From the NCBI RefSeq assembly GCF_000236905.1, contig NC_016534.1, forward strand, positions 349,380-413,379: DNA of 64,000 nt, written 5' to 3'. The notes beneath the pieces were generated by a model, which saw only the letters and a program-made list of their open reading frames with translations, searched no databases and had not been told where the DNA came from. Made by a program: the position numbers and the translations under genes. Source of the DNA: Tetrapisispora phaffii CBS 4417 (Eukaryota; Ascomycota; Saccharomycetes; Saccharomycetales; Saccharomycetaceae). Every line of letters begins with the position of its first letter. The stretch's first letter is position 1. This document shows positions 9,835 through 19,841 of this stretch, piece after piece.

Positions 9835-10881
9835 TCAGTGCGGCGGGTGCTGGTACATGTACTTGGCCGCATGGTATATAAACTTGTACTGGTCAGACAT
9901 CTGCACCATCTTCAATCGCTGAGCACGCAACTGCAACACAATTTGCTCAATCAAGTCGTGATCGTACCCTTTGTCGGGATGCAAAGGAGACCCGACCATC
10001 TGGCCTCCAGAGCTCATCTTCTGCTCCGCGTCAATCTTGAAGTCCTCGGTATCGTGCAACATATGATCCAGCGCAATGAACGTGCCGCTTCTACCGACGC
10101 CGGCGGAGCAATGCACAATTATGGGGTTCCCGGCCTTGTTCAAGCTATGCGAGTGCTGGCATAACTTCATGATAGGAATCACCTCCTCAGGCTTGCTCAT
10201 ATCTCTCCACTGGTCAAAGTAAAAATGATGCACTGTCTTCGCAGGCCCTAGTTCCTCGCCAGACTCATCCACCGGAACCAGTCGCATCGTAGTTAAGGTA
10301 TAACAATCGTCATATCTCCTGCTATTGGCATACTCAATCTTTAAGGCATGTTCAAACTCACTCACATCATCCTCACCGGGGTCTTGCACTTTCTCAGCGA
10401 TTCTAATCGAGTCCGACGAACCACCTCTTGGCCAATACTGGTAACATTTCTCCCTATTGTACTCAACAAGCGGGGTCACCATAACAATAACAACACTGTC
10501 GTTACTATCATTCTCGCTGTAATTCTGATAGCACATCTGCCAGAATTGGTCCCAAGTTCTTTCTGTTGGACCTTGTGTGGCAATGTAAAAACCAGGTTTC
10601 ATTGTTTGACCTGACACATTCACTTTCACATATGATGCGTTCATATAATCGTTGCCATTATAAACATTCAGCTTCACCCTGTTCTTCTCGTATGGCATAA
10701 TGTTCACATATCTGTTTCTGTATCTATTGGAGTCATCGATGCTGACTCCAAATGTCCACTTGGAATTTGAGGGATCCATCGTTGCATCACGAATGCGGGC
10801 ATCTTCCTGGTGTTGTATAAACCTAAACTTGTTCTCAAGCTCCCTATCTGACTGCTTCAAATATTTTGGAAGAGATACCAT
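9835..10881 (-). CDS. PTP1: Protein tyrosine phosphatase Ptp1
   Basis: Ptp1 is a cytoplasmic phosphotyrosine-specific phosphatase. The chosen ATG (10879-10881) gives 348 residues against 335 in S. cerevisiae; the upstream in-frame extension begins at a TTG. The catalytic loop HCSAGVGRSG is complete, with Cys258 as nucleophile and Arg264. The upstream WPRGG and NREKCYQYWP segments and the KTVHHFYFDQW segment, equivalent to the WPD-loop region, are conserved; here the loop residue order is FDQWRDM. The N-terminal NASYVKVNV phosphotyrosine-recognition region is also present. It is the neighbour of SSB1, as in YDL229-YDL230. Confidence 0.95.
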   Translation of the reverse strand: MVSLPKYLKQSDRELENKFRFIQHQEDARIRDATMDPSNSKWTFGVSIDDSNRYRNRYVNIMPYEKNRVKLNVYNGNDYMNASYVKVNVSGQTMKPGFYIATQGPTERTWDQFWQMCYQNYSENDSNDSVVIVMVTPLVEYNREKCYQYWPRGGSSDSIRIAEKVQDPGEDDVSEFEHALKIEYANSRRYDDCYTLTTMRLVPVDESGEELGPAKTVHHFYFDQWRDMSKPEEVIPIMKLCQHSHSLNKAGNPIIVHCSAGVGRSGTFIALDHMLHDTEDFKIDAEQKMSSGGQMVGSPLHPDKGYDHDLIEQIVLQLRAQRLKMVQMSDQYKFIYHAAKYMYQHPPH

Positions 10882-11335
10882 CTTGGCTTTTCTATGACCT
10901 TTTTTTCCGCCTTGTTTTATCAATATCTAATTCTAATCAACTACTCGACCTTAATTAAACTACTTTGTGAGCTACAATCTACCTCCAGTGCAAGCTCTAA
11001 TCCTATTGGCACAGGTATAGTTCTGATATCTTATGTCTGTAAAAAGTTATGCACACATATCCCTCCTATCAAGCTCTTTTAAAAGTGCTAGTTGAAAAAA
11101 GTTTCATGAACTTTTTCAATTGGAATCTCTCATACTCAAAGTTATATAAATCAATTATATGACAATTACAGGACATAGAAATCCTAACATACCATTGTTA
11201 ATCAGTCGTATCTTATTATATACATACATTATAGAACTTTACCTATATCATTATGCTAAAGAGCCTCCATATCTTGATACGTATCTGTCTTTAGAATTAT
11301 ATATATACGTAGCAAACGCAAAATCGCTGTATTGC

Positions 11336-11464
11336 TTACTCTTCTTTGGTTTCCTCAGGCTCTTGGTCAGTACTAGAACTGATAGTGTGGTACACTATGA
11401 TAAGAAACATCATGATGGCACCAAATATCAGCACCAAACGGTTCAATTGTTCATCTGTAATCAT
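11336..11464 (-). CDS. OST4: Oligosaccharyltransferase small subunit Ost4
   Basis: Ost4 is a tiny single-span membrane subunit of the ER oligosaccharyltransferase, which N-glycosylates proteins; it helps hold Stt3 and Ost3/Ost6 together. Translation from the ATG at 11462-11464 gives 42 residues beginning MITDEQLNRLVLIFGAIMMF and ending in an acidic tail (EPEETKEE). S. cerevisiae Ost4 is 36 residues and starts MISDEQLN. A hydrophobic span covers about residues 10-27. Position confirms it: OST4 (YDL232W) lies two genes from PTP1 (YDL230W). The gene is short enough to be lost by length-filtered annotation. Confidence 0.95.
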   Translation of the reverse strand: MITDEQLNRLVLIFGAIMMFLIIVYHTISSSTDQEPEETKEE

Positions 11465-12274
11465 GTTGAAAACCTTCCCTTGCTATAGATCTTTCGGTTT
11501 CTGCTTACTAGATCACTCAAGCTCATCAATTCGTAATTACAACACTCTCAGCAAAGCAGTGTATATATAAATACACTACGCCCTTATATGAACAAAAAAC
11601 TTATTCAAATCATCTTAGTCTTTTACACCAGATCGTGTTCTTCAGTTCTTACAGATGCACAGATTCCATTTCGTCGCTTTTCTCAAATGGCTCAAAGTTG
11701 CTAAACTATGTAAAAAGACACAAATTAATGAACTGTTGGAGGGCTATATTGATGTTTATTCTGTTAAAATATTAAAGGAAACCTATGATGACTACACCTG
11801 ATTTAGATTCATTGGAATGTGTCTATTTCTTCTTACTGGGAAGGTCTAATGCAGAAGTTTAAAATTTATTTACATTTCCCAGTTCGTTCTACTATTGCAA
11901 AATACATAATGATCCAATCATAACTGGTGACTACATATACATATTATAAAATTTTCTTAGATCATTTTAAATACCTATTGTTGCAACTAAATATTTTCTT
12001 ATCCCTTTAAAAATCCCTCTGAAGAACATTCCATTACTGTCATCTCAGTATAATTTTTGGTCAAGAAGCCTCTCTTCCGCTTAAGCTGCAAAATATCATC
12101 ATTTTTCATCAAACATTTTCTAATGAGATTAGTTATTTAAAGAGATGTTTTAAAGTATGAACCTTGAATTATATATCAAGAGTAGTCAAATCTTTGAAGT
12201 GGTCTGCTTAAACTGTAGTGATTCAATATATGCATATAGCAGTTTTTTAGAAGCGTTTGCAGGTTCCAAGTATC
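11465..12274. other. OST4-RRG9 divergent intergenic region
   Basis: About 0.8 kb of AT-rich DNA between two divergently transcribed genes. I see only very short frames and no RNA gene signature. It should contain both promoters. Confidence 0.5.
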
Positions 12275-12922
12275 ATGCATATTCAATTCTTTAAACGGTA
12301 TTTCCATCTGCAATTGTTTAGTGGGTCATTATTAAATAGAAAAACTGTGAATGGTGCTATCAAACATATAAACAATTCTAGTTTGACTAAGAAAGAGATA
12401 AACTTAGGTCTAAGTAAAGAAGCTTACGATACCTTACCTGAGTGGAAGAAACAAAACATAGCATTAAAAAAGAAATTCAATGGAGAACGATGGAATCCAT
12501 TGAAAAAATTATCGAGACTAGAAATGAATAATGTCAAATTATTGAAGTCTAACTTTCCTGATATGACAGCTACTCAACTGGCGAACCAGTTTAAAGTCTC
12601 TCCAGAGACTATTAGGAGAATTTTAAAGTCAAAATGGACACCAAACGAAGACGAGATAGTTAAACTAGAAGAGAGATGGAAGAGAAGAGGTGAAAAGATT
12701 AATGAAATGTATAAAGAAAATCTGAAAGTGGGTCAAGGACCTAGGCCAGATTTAATAGCATCAAATAAAATCATTATTGGACTGTCAAGGAATGTCGATA
12801 CCTATCGAGTGACAAGATCCCAAAAGCAATATAATAAATTCCCGAACCCAAAGACCAAACAAAACAATAAGCAATCTCATAATAAAAATAAACTGTTTTT
12901 ATTACAAGGCAAAAATGAATAG
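12275..12922 (+). CDS. RRG9: Mitochondrial protein required for respiratory growth Rrg9
   Basis: Rrg9 is a mitochondrial protein needed for maintenance of the mitochondrial genome and respiratory growth; its biochemical role is unclear. The ATG at 12275 gives 215 residues, against 214 in S. cerevisiae; the six-residue upstream extension starts with TTG. The first 20 residues (MHIQFFKRYFHLQLF...) are basic and hydrophobic and look like a mitochondrial presequence. The family core runs from about residue 45 to 125: GLSKEAYDTLPEWKKQ, WNPLKKLSRLEM, then a helix-turn-helix-like FKVSPETIRRILKSKW. It is convergent with PEX17, matching YNL213C-YNL214W. Confidence 0.93.
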   Translation: MHIQFFKRYFHLQLFSGSLLNRKTVNGAIKHINNSSLTKKEINLGLSKEAYDTLPEWKKQNIALKKKFNGERWNPLKKLSRLEMNNVKLLKSNFPDMTATQLANQFKVSPETIRRILKSKWTPNEDEIVKLEERWKRRGEKINEMYKENLKVGQGPRPDLIASNKIIIGLSRNVDTYRVTRSQKQYNKFPNPKTKQNNKQSHNKNKLFLLQGKNE

Positions 12923-13115
12923 TGATTCAACTGTTGATATTCACGAAACTATACATATAGTTGCCTATTTTAATATAAATATTACATTGCATGGATATAA
13001 CTTAATTTTAAAGAAGCTAATCCCCAAAACATATATACTATCATGATAAATTTAAATAAGTAAATAATACACACCTGTAAATATAGTATTAAATCCATTA
13101 AATTTAACTTTCAGT

Positions 13116-13715
13116 TCATGGAATCCTGCCATTCACATACCAGCCTTTAATGTCTCTGATGCATTCTAGAACTTTAGTTTTGGAAGTAAGTTTCTTCTCA
13201 CTTTCAAGAACATCGTCTATGTCTTTCCAGCTCTCCTTGATCTCTTGAAGAGTCTCCTCATTACTTCGCAATTGTATACCGTCACTACCATTTTCCATAT
13301 CTAAGGTCAATGTAAAATCTTCAAGTTTTATATTTATTTGTTCCACTGTTGGTACACTATAAGCTCCTCTAGAGATAAAATCTTTTGAAGTCTGAGTGCA
13401 TCTATCAACAGTTTTATTTGTTTCGTTAAAACCTATTGCAGAAATTAATCTGTATTCATCTAGTTTCCCCTTCAAATCCGCAACTAATTTACGTAACGTT
13501 ATCAACGTCGTACCAGATAATTGAATTCTCTGTCTAAATTGTTCATTTAGAAGTGGCCTTATTATATACTCTAAGGTGAGATATGCTATAGATATAAACA
13601 GAGCTGCATTGTTACCCAATGATCTTAAACTATCTACGATATTTGATGATTTTCCCTTAAAAGTACGTATATTGACTTGGTCGATCGTGGGAAATTTATT
13701 TTGTTTTATAGCCAT
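13116..13715 (-). CDS. PEX17: Peroxin Pex17
   Basis: Pex17 is a peroxisomal membrane component of the docking complex with Pex13 and Pex14 for matrix protein import. The first ATG (13713-13715) gives 199 residues, the length of the S. cerevisiae protein; the longer frame would begin at GTG. A hydrophobic segment at about residues 36-56 (ALFISIAYLTLEYIIRPLL) fits the known single membrane span. The C-terminus, CIRDIKGWYVNGRIP, is the most conserved stretch in the family. The middle is predicted to be helical and charged. Weakly conserved family, but the tail and the synteny with RRG9 and IES2 make it secure. Confidence 0.92.
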   Translation of the reverse strand: MAIKQNKFPTIDQVNIRTFKGKSSNIVDSLRSLGNNAALFISIAYLTLEYIIRPLLNEQFRQRIQLSGTTLITLRKLVADLKGKLDEYRLISAIGFNETNKTVDRCTQTSKDFISRGAYSVPTVEQINIKLEDFTLTLDMENGSDGIQLRSNEETLQEIKESWKDIDDVLESEKKLTSKTKVLECIRDIKGWYVNGRIP

Positions 13716-14032
13716 TTTGATAATACTAGTATCCACTATAATGTTTAATCGGTCCTCATAGAACCTTAACACATTATGTTAATATTCCAAGAAAACATTC
13801 TTTTTAGTCTTACAATTTGTATTTTACAATATATATCATTAACAATTATATCGCGACAGCTAAAAAGCACCATACGATATCTTTAATAAATATCATCAAG
13901 CAGTTCTAATAGTGAATTCAAAGGCGACAAGTTTAAAGGTCCATACAAACAGTTAATAAGGGATCTTGCTTCGATAGTTTCATAAGTCTTTTATTATGGA
14001 TGCAGTTGACGATGATATATGTTTATATATAA

Positions 14033-14901
14033 CTAATATGTACAGTATAAATCGGTTTCGGCCTTCCTTAGTGTCCTTATCATACCGGGAGAGGAATATG
14101 GTCTTCTTGGCTTGATGTAGCTTAATGATTCATCAGTCCCATCTTTTGAGTTTTCATCATCATTTGGTAAGTGACTTCTGGATTTAGCAGCACGTCTTTT
14201 CAATAGTTTGTCTAAAACTTCTCTTTTTTCTTCTTCTGATCTCTTTTCACTCAAATTCTTACGTTTTCTTGCATTTTCAGCTCTACGTAATTGTATTTCT
14301 TCCTCTGTAAGCTTTTTTCTTGAGCTCCCATCACTGAGTAAGTTTAATAACATTTTACTACCACCAGTTTTCCTGACAGTCTCTAATGTGGTCTCTCTCG
14401 AGCCATCAGTGTCGTTTTCCAATCCACTAGGTGTCTCAACCTCAGTTTGACCATCCTTTCCTTCTTCTTGTTCTTGCTCTTCATCTTGCTCTTCCTCATC
14501 TTGTTCTTCATCTTGCTCTTCCTCTTCTTGTTCTTCTTGTTGTTCAAAATCCTCTGAATCTCCTTCGTCTTCCTCATCATCGTCAACAACCTTTATTGAT
14601 TGGTTTCTTGACGTTGAAGATAGTCGGTTTTTAGTGGTTTCTTCTTCTTCTTCTTCTTCTTCTTCCATCTCATTCTCTTCATCTAAACTTGAATGGAGTC
14701 TCTTACTAACCCTAGTTGGTTCAGATTGTGATACAGTCTTGGATTTAACGCTTGTCTTGGTTTTTTCACAGGACCATCTTCTATATAATCATCATCATCA
14801 TTATACTCTTCATCTTCCTCGAAACCATCTGAAATTTCAAATTCTTCAGAATCAGCATAAGCATCAGACACATCAGCGCTTGAATTTTTCTTAGTTGCCA
14901 T
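14033..14901 (-). CDS. IES2: INO80 chromatin remodelling complex subunit Ies2, with a frameshift in this sequence
   Basis: Ies2 stimulates the ATPase of the nucleosome-sliding INO80 complex in the nucleus. The N-terminal part (ATG at 14899-14901, MATKKNSSADVSD...) and the C-terminal part (14033-14668 and upstream) lie in different frames. The switch falls at a six-base homopolymer, T at 14761-14766 (A on the coding strand): one more A would join an acidic N-terminus to KTSVKSKTVSQSEPTRVSKR and the rest. The C-terminal half has long Glu/Asp/Gln tracts coded by GAA-type trinucleotide repeats (near 14460-14666), then the conserved RKRKNLSEKR and RRAAKSRSHLPNDDE segments and the tail RRPYSSPGM...LYCTY. 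Synteny PEX17-IES2-RAP1 equals YNL214-YNL216. A base-calling error is the simplest explanation. A real mutation or ribosomal frameshifting is possible, but the heptamer is not a canonical slippery site. Confidence 0.88.
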
Positions 14902-15578
14902 TATGTGCTTTATTATATCTTTATTTAAGTTGAAACAAAATCTCAAAACAGTATACACCTATATTCCTGTAATTATTATAGCACCAATACGTTTTTTTAA
15001 ACAATCAGGGACATGCAAAACCGTAAATAATGTGGTTTAGAAGTATCGACTTTGTTTTATTCTAGATTTTCTTTTTTGGGCTTTTTCATTTTCTAGAATA
15101 TCACTTAACGACATCTGTAAAAAAAAGGTTATATAGGTCAAGTTGAATAAAATTAAAAAGAAGTGAATAATGAAGTGCAAAATAAACAAACTCATAGTAC
15201 GATTACGTGAGTAAGGAAGAATATAAATAGTTATAAATCTTGATAAATAAACAAAGTTATTTTAAACATATTTAAAAATACATAGAAAGTCAAAAACTGA
15301 AATATGTCATGTGGTTCGAATGTTGAAACTTCAATATAAAATCAATCGAGCACAATCTATTCTTATTAAAGTCACATTTTTGATTAAAACTTTTAAACAG
15401 AATTTAGTCATAGGTCTCTTGATATTTATGTGTCGCAATATCTTTTTAATAAAATTACAATAATACAATTTCTTTTTTTTGGAATCAAATTGAACGAATA
15501 TCATGCTCAGCAGAGCATTATGAACAGTGAAAGTGAAAAAAAACAAAGCACAGATGACTTATTATTATTTTGAGAGAC
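14902..15578. other. IES2-RAP1 intergenic region
   Basis: About 0.68 kb between two genes on the same strand: IES2 promoter and RAP1 3' end. It contains a 25-codon minus-strand frame (15037-15114) with protein-like composition, preceded by a pyrimidine run and CAG, but with no recognisable branch point or 5' splice site upstream. Nothing else was recognised. Confidence 0.5.
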
Positions 15579-15594
15579 TTAAATTAAGTCTCTC
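15572..15594 (-). repeat. Palindrome straddling the RAP1 stop codon
   Basis: An 11-bp inverted repeat (GAGAGACTTAA / TTAAGTCTCTC) around one central base covers the last RAP1 codons, the TAA stop (15579-15581) and the start of the 3' UTR. In the mRNA it could fold into a hairpin of about nine pairs with the stop codon at or near the loop. Confidence 0.85.
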
Positions 15595-17606
15595 TCAACA
15601 AATCTTTTTCTCATTTCTATTCTACCTTTACCATGCTTCTGAATTAAAATGTCAATTTCTTGAGGTTTATTATTTTTTAACATTATATCATCTTCTGGAG
15701 TCCAGATACCAGGAACATTAGTAGGTGGATTAGCATTTTCTTTAAACATATGCAGAAAGTAACGAGGAAATATCATCAAATCACCCGAAAGAGCAGTTAA
15801 TACGCTAGTACTAAATGTTTTACGTACGCCTACTTCATCACATAAATCTTGTACTAATTTCTCGGCTTGAGAAGGTTCATAGTCTCTTGATATAATTTCT
15901 TGTATTTTGTCGACAAATACTTTTACACTACCCATGCGGAAAAACTCTGGTAAGAATAAATCAACACTTGCAATTGCAGGAGGAAATTCCATTACATCAA
16001 TTTCAAGGTTATCATATTGATTTTCTTCGTTTGCAAAGTCTTGACGGATTGCTTCTGCTATGTCTTGTGGGTATTCAAAGTTTTGTTGGTTTTGTTGACT
16101 CTCAATATCGTTTTTGATAGTAGATATAAACTTCATTGTAGTTTCATCCAACAATTCATTTTCAGGAATTGTGTAACCAACATGTGCACTTGCAGCAGCA
16201 GCAGCCGCAGCAGCCGCATTACGAACTTCGTTAATATTAAGTTTTGCTCTCTTATTAACCGAATTGTAATTGCCAGGTGTTGGTGGACCAACTCTAACTG
16301 CTCTATTTGTAAAATTTCTCATTGGTTCAGGTTCTTTACCCTTTGCTTTCTCAGAATCATAATACTCGATATATGCGTCGATACCATATGGTAATATAAA
16401 TTTTCTGAATCTATCTCTCCATGCATTTTCTGTATGTGATGTATTCTTTTCTGAGAAAGATTTAAAGAATTCTCTAGCTAATGGTCCTGTTCTATCTAAA
16501 ACTTTAAATGAATCGAAAGAAGGTTCAGTTCCTGGCACATGATTTGGTGCCATGGTTACTTTCCTTTTAGCCACCATAACTGGACTATCATCTGCCATAA
16601 TCAACGAACTACCACTGTCTGGATCAACTTGATACAAATCTTTGTAAAATTGTTTTTTAATAGCGATTGCCAGAGTATAATCTTCTTGCGCAGTAAATTT
16701 CTTTTTCAAAGATGGTGGAAGTACTTTGGTTTTAATTAAGTCACCATTTTCATCTCTTACTAATCTGCCATTGCTATCAACTTGGTAAACAAATTCAAGT
16801 CTTTTTGACAAGTAGACTCTGTATCGATGCCTAACAGAATTACCTGTATGGTTTGGTAGGTAATTCGAAATTTCGTCAAACAGTGTATGTGTTGTTCTTC
16901 TGGTTGGATTCTTTTTAACAACATCTAAAATAAATTCATCCTCTTCTTCAGTGAAAGAAGCTTTATTATAAGATACTGTAGGAGATTTATTTTTTTGACT
17001 TCTTCTATTTTTTTTATTTTTTTCCTTTGAATTGTTCAATTGTAATGGGGTAGTATTCTCAGCAGTCATTGACTGCAATTGAATATTTCCAACTAGTTCA
17101 CTATCAATGGAGTCTGTTTTATCATTCTTGTCATTTTTAGCTTCAGCTTCATTAGCATTAGTATTTTGTTCACCTTTTTTGAAGTCATCATATGGTACCA
17201 AATAGTCATGAGCTTCTAATAAAGTGTTATTTTGACAACATGCTTTAATGTATGTTGCTGTAACAGTATTCAAATTTGTTGAATTATATGGAGAAACAAC
17301 ATAAAATTTTGATCGTTGTTCTCCTGTCATTGAAGTACTATCTGGTAATTCATCTAGAATAGTTCCTTCATGTGATAAAGCCAGCCTTGTTAGACTATTG
17401 ATATCACTTTTCTTTCCATAAGCGTCTGGTTTGGTATTAATGAAAAATGAATAACCTTTAAATAAACTATGATTTTCATTAGGTGCTTTTGAATTTAGTT
17501 GATCTTCAGAAAGTTCAGCCTTTTGATGTCTTTTATCATTATGCGATGATTCTTTTGCATCTACATACTCATCAGGAGCAGTGTCAAAATCATTCACGGA
17601 TGACAT
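15579..17606 (-). CDS. RAP1: Telomere-binding and transcription factor Rap1
   Basis: Rap1 binds telomeric repeats and the promoters of ribosomal-protein and glycolytic genes, and takes part in silencing. This 675-residue protein has the full layout. A BRCT domain lies near residues 46-143. The double Myb-type DNA-binding domain has a first repeat at about 216-272 (FTEEEDEFILDVV, then RHRYRVYLSKRLEFVYQ) and a second from about 301 (KKKFTAQEDYTLAIAIKKQF). A poly-alanine run lies near 470. The C-terminal RCT domain in the last 130 residues ends ...WTPEDDIMLKNNKPQEIDIL...GRIEMRKRFVERDLI. It is shorter than S. cerevisiae Rap1 (827), mainly in linkers and in the N-terminal and activation regions. 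A Rap1 consensus site lies about 1.46 kb upstream. Confidence 0.97.
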   Translation of the reverse strand: MSSVNDFDTAPDEYVDAKESSHNDKRHQKAELSEDQLNSKAPNENHSLFKGYSFFINTKPDAYGKKSDINSLTRLALSHEGTILDELPDSTSMTGEQRSKFYVVSPYNSTNLNTVTATYIKACCQNNTLLEAHDYLVPYDDFKKGEQNTNANEAEAKNDKNDKTDSIDSELVGNIQLQSMTAENTTPLQLNNSKEKNKKNRRSQKNKSPTVSYNKASFTEEEDEFILDVVKKNPTRRTTHTLFDEISNYLPNHTGNSVRHRYRVYLSKRLEFVYQVDSNGRLVRDENGDLIKTKVLPPSLKKKFTAQEDYTLAIAIKKQFYKDLYQVDPDSGSSLIMADDSPVMVAKRKVTMAPNHVPGTEPSFDSFKVLDRTGPLAREFFKSFSEKNTSHTENAWRDRFRKFILPYGIDAYIEYYDSEKAKGKEPEPMRNFTNRAVRVGPPTPGNYNSVNKRAKLNINEVRNAAAAAAAAASAHVGYTIPENELLDETTMKFISTIKNDIESQQNQQNFEYPQDIAEAIRQDFANEENQYDNLEIDVMEFPPAIASVDLFLPEFFRMGSVKVFVDKIQEIISRDYEPSQAEKLVQDLCDEVGVRKTFSTSVLTALSGDLMIFPRYFLHMFKENANPPTNVPGIWTPEDDIMLKNNKPQEIDILIQKHGKGRIEMRKRFVERDLI

Positions 17607-19841
17607 AGTATATGTTTGATTTTTTTTGACTTGATTTCAAAACACTACCAAATATGGTCTCTTTATTTCTTCTATATTTTTTTTCTTGTTGTGATAGTAG
17701 ATAAACCAAAGTTCAATATATATATATATATATATGCCTTTAAGTTCTGTAGTACTATACTTCTGAAGAAAATTGGGGTAATAGAAAACAAACACAGAGA
17801 ATTGGGGGGATGATAAACAGTATCGAAAAACACACTATCCTTTATATTGACTACAAGAAGCAATTGGAGAATAAAATTGGTAACCGTAAATATACCGATT
17901 ATTTTTAAAATAACAACGTTGTGGAATGAAAACAGAAGCCGACAACACTGTTAAATACCTTTAGTATATTTATTTGTTATTTGTTTTTCCTGGTTATTGT
18001 TATTTATTTAATTTTTCCTTTCTGCAATCGAGAAAATAACAAAAGAAAAAAAAAAAAAAGAACAACACAAAAACAAAATAAGGAAAAAAATAATCAGGGT
18101 TCGTGAACTGTGATATAAAATGTTACCCTACTGGGCGGCTAAATTTAAAATTACTGGAAAACCATTCAACACTAGAGTGTCGGTAGGATAACGGGGAAGT
18201 GCCACGCCAGAGCAGTTGCACCAACAAGGTAGCAGGATGGTGCCAAGCACCACGTTAGTAAAAGTGACCGAAGAGAATGGCATAACAAATTTAGCCAACC
18301 AACGGGAAAAAATGGGAACGTGCATACGTTAGGTCCACATGCTCCAGATTATAGGTAATAAGTGCGATGTGCTTATAAGTGTCTTTCAGCCAGAACAAGT
18401 TCCTTCTAAAAGAACTTGTTTCATGTAATTACACAAGAACGGTAATGTGCATTATACGCTGAAACAAGACTGTCAACCGCCATTCCCATATATATATATA
18501 TATATATATATTATTATTTTTGGAATTACCGTGTATAAGCGCTATGGTTAGAATCCGTGACATAGAATCGTAACAAACGACAACCCAAAATCGAGACACG
18601 CGTTTCCCTCCCCATGCACAAAAAGCACAAAACACAAAAATGACGACAACTTCAAACGAGCTAAAAGGCACTGGCGATATAAAATGCACAGTGAAATACC
18701 GCCACAAGATGGTATTTTTTGGTAGCGCGACGGAGAATGAGAAGCCCGTGTGTAAAATGCACGACAAAACAAACAGCAACAATGCTTCCATCGACAATGA
18801 ACGGACCGAACAGCACCGAACAGTACATTTCGTCTTGTGCCGCCAAACGACAACGGGACATAATAACCGAACCGTCCCCCCCACTACCTTATTGTTGCAG
18901 CACACTTTTTTCCCACTTTCGGCCTCAACCTGCTGCCGCTCTGCCGCGATCAGGTCCTCCGCCAAAAACATCCACCGAGTCCGTGTGTGAGATCTCCCAA
19001 CCACACTTGGACTCAGACACGCGCAGGGAGAGGGAACCTTGCCCACGCGTGATTTGGAATTGTGTGTGTGTGGGTGTCTTTGCATCCGGGTATGTTGGGC
19101 CCTCCCTCTCAATCCCACACACGGCACTTCGAGAAAATAAAGCAAAAAAAAGCAAGCACCGAAGTGCCATGTCCCTCCGTTATGGCGCACAAATCCTGAA
19201 TCAGTTTCGAAAACGAATTGTTATCATCATCACCGTGTTCTTGCGTCGTAACAACTTCGTTAAGCTTGCTCGTATTCGTTGCATGCGCGTTTCTTACTGA
19301 ATATATGCTTGTGATTTAACTTTTTTTCATTTCACGAACGAATCTCTTCTCTTCAAGGAGCCCAGACTTTAATAATTACTGATATTTCGAATTTCGCTGT
19401 CTGTTATCTTCTTTATTTTCTTTTATTTTTTTTCTTGATTCTGGTGCGATGCAGTTTACTACACAGCTAATTATAGGCAATACTATTCATAGTAGTAATA
19501 TTTTTCATCTTTCATATACCTGTTCTTTAATCCATTCAATTACATTCACACACACATGCTTCCATATATATATGCACATCGTCTAATACTTATCGGTTTG
19601 TTTGCATTGGTCTCTCTTCTCGTAGTTTATTGATAGTACTGCTGTAGAAAAATAATCTTAAAAAGACACTCACTAACAAAAAATAAATAACAGCATATTT
19701 ATAACATTTCAGGCATATCTTAACATTTAAGCATTTTTACCAACTCACAGACTCTCCCTCTATCCAGCATTGGTTCAGGTTCATCTCATATACACAACCG
19801 TACTGAATTAACAGTAACAAATTAGACAAAGACTATAGAAA
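17607..19841. other. RAP1-YPD1 divergent intergenic region with a GC-elevated island
   Basis: 2.2 kb without a convincing gene between divergent RAP1 and YPD1. TA dinucleotide runs sit at 17716-17735 and 18488-18511. From about 18540 to 19150 the DNA is clearly richer in G+C than its surroundings, which leaves long chance frames open on both strands. The island contains two ACGCGT boxes (18598-18603 and 19045-19050) and a perfect Rap1 site (19065-19077). A short hairpin, AACAAGTTC/GAACTTGTT, lies at 18394-18420. Ancestral neighbours expected here (YNL217-YNL219, YDL233-YDL234) are absent. Confidence 0.6.
19065..19077 (-). promoter_or_regulatory. Consensus Rap1 binding site
   Basis: The minus strand reads ACACCCACACACA, fitting the 13-base consensus ACACCCRYACAYM at every position. 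It sits in the divergent region between RAP1 and YPD1, nearer to YPD1 (about 0.77 kb upstream of its start). Rap1 self-regulation is one reading. Confidence 0.6.

Noticed and set aside
12257..12274. Upstream extensions with non-ATG first codons for RRG9, PEX17, PTP1, POP1, GUD1, URE2, ELA1, CNM67, ATG2 and SSB1
   Set aside because: In each case a downstream ATG gives the length and N-terminus expected for the family; yeast rarely starts at TTG or GTG.
15312..15322. GGTTCGAATG, resembling a tRNA B box
   Set aside because: No A box at the correct distance and no acceptor stem can be formed.
18429..19190. A 253-codon minus-strand frame and a 193-codon plus-strand frame in the RAP1-YPD1 gap
   Set aside because: They overlap on opposite strands in GC-elevated DNA that has few stop codons, the long one begins at GTG, and its Cys/Val/Phe-rich composition with an (IY)n end coded by a TA repeat is not gene-like.
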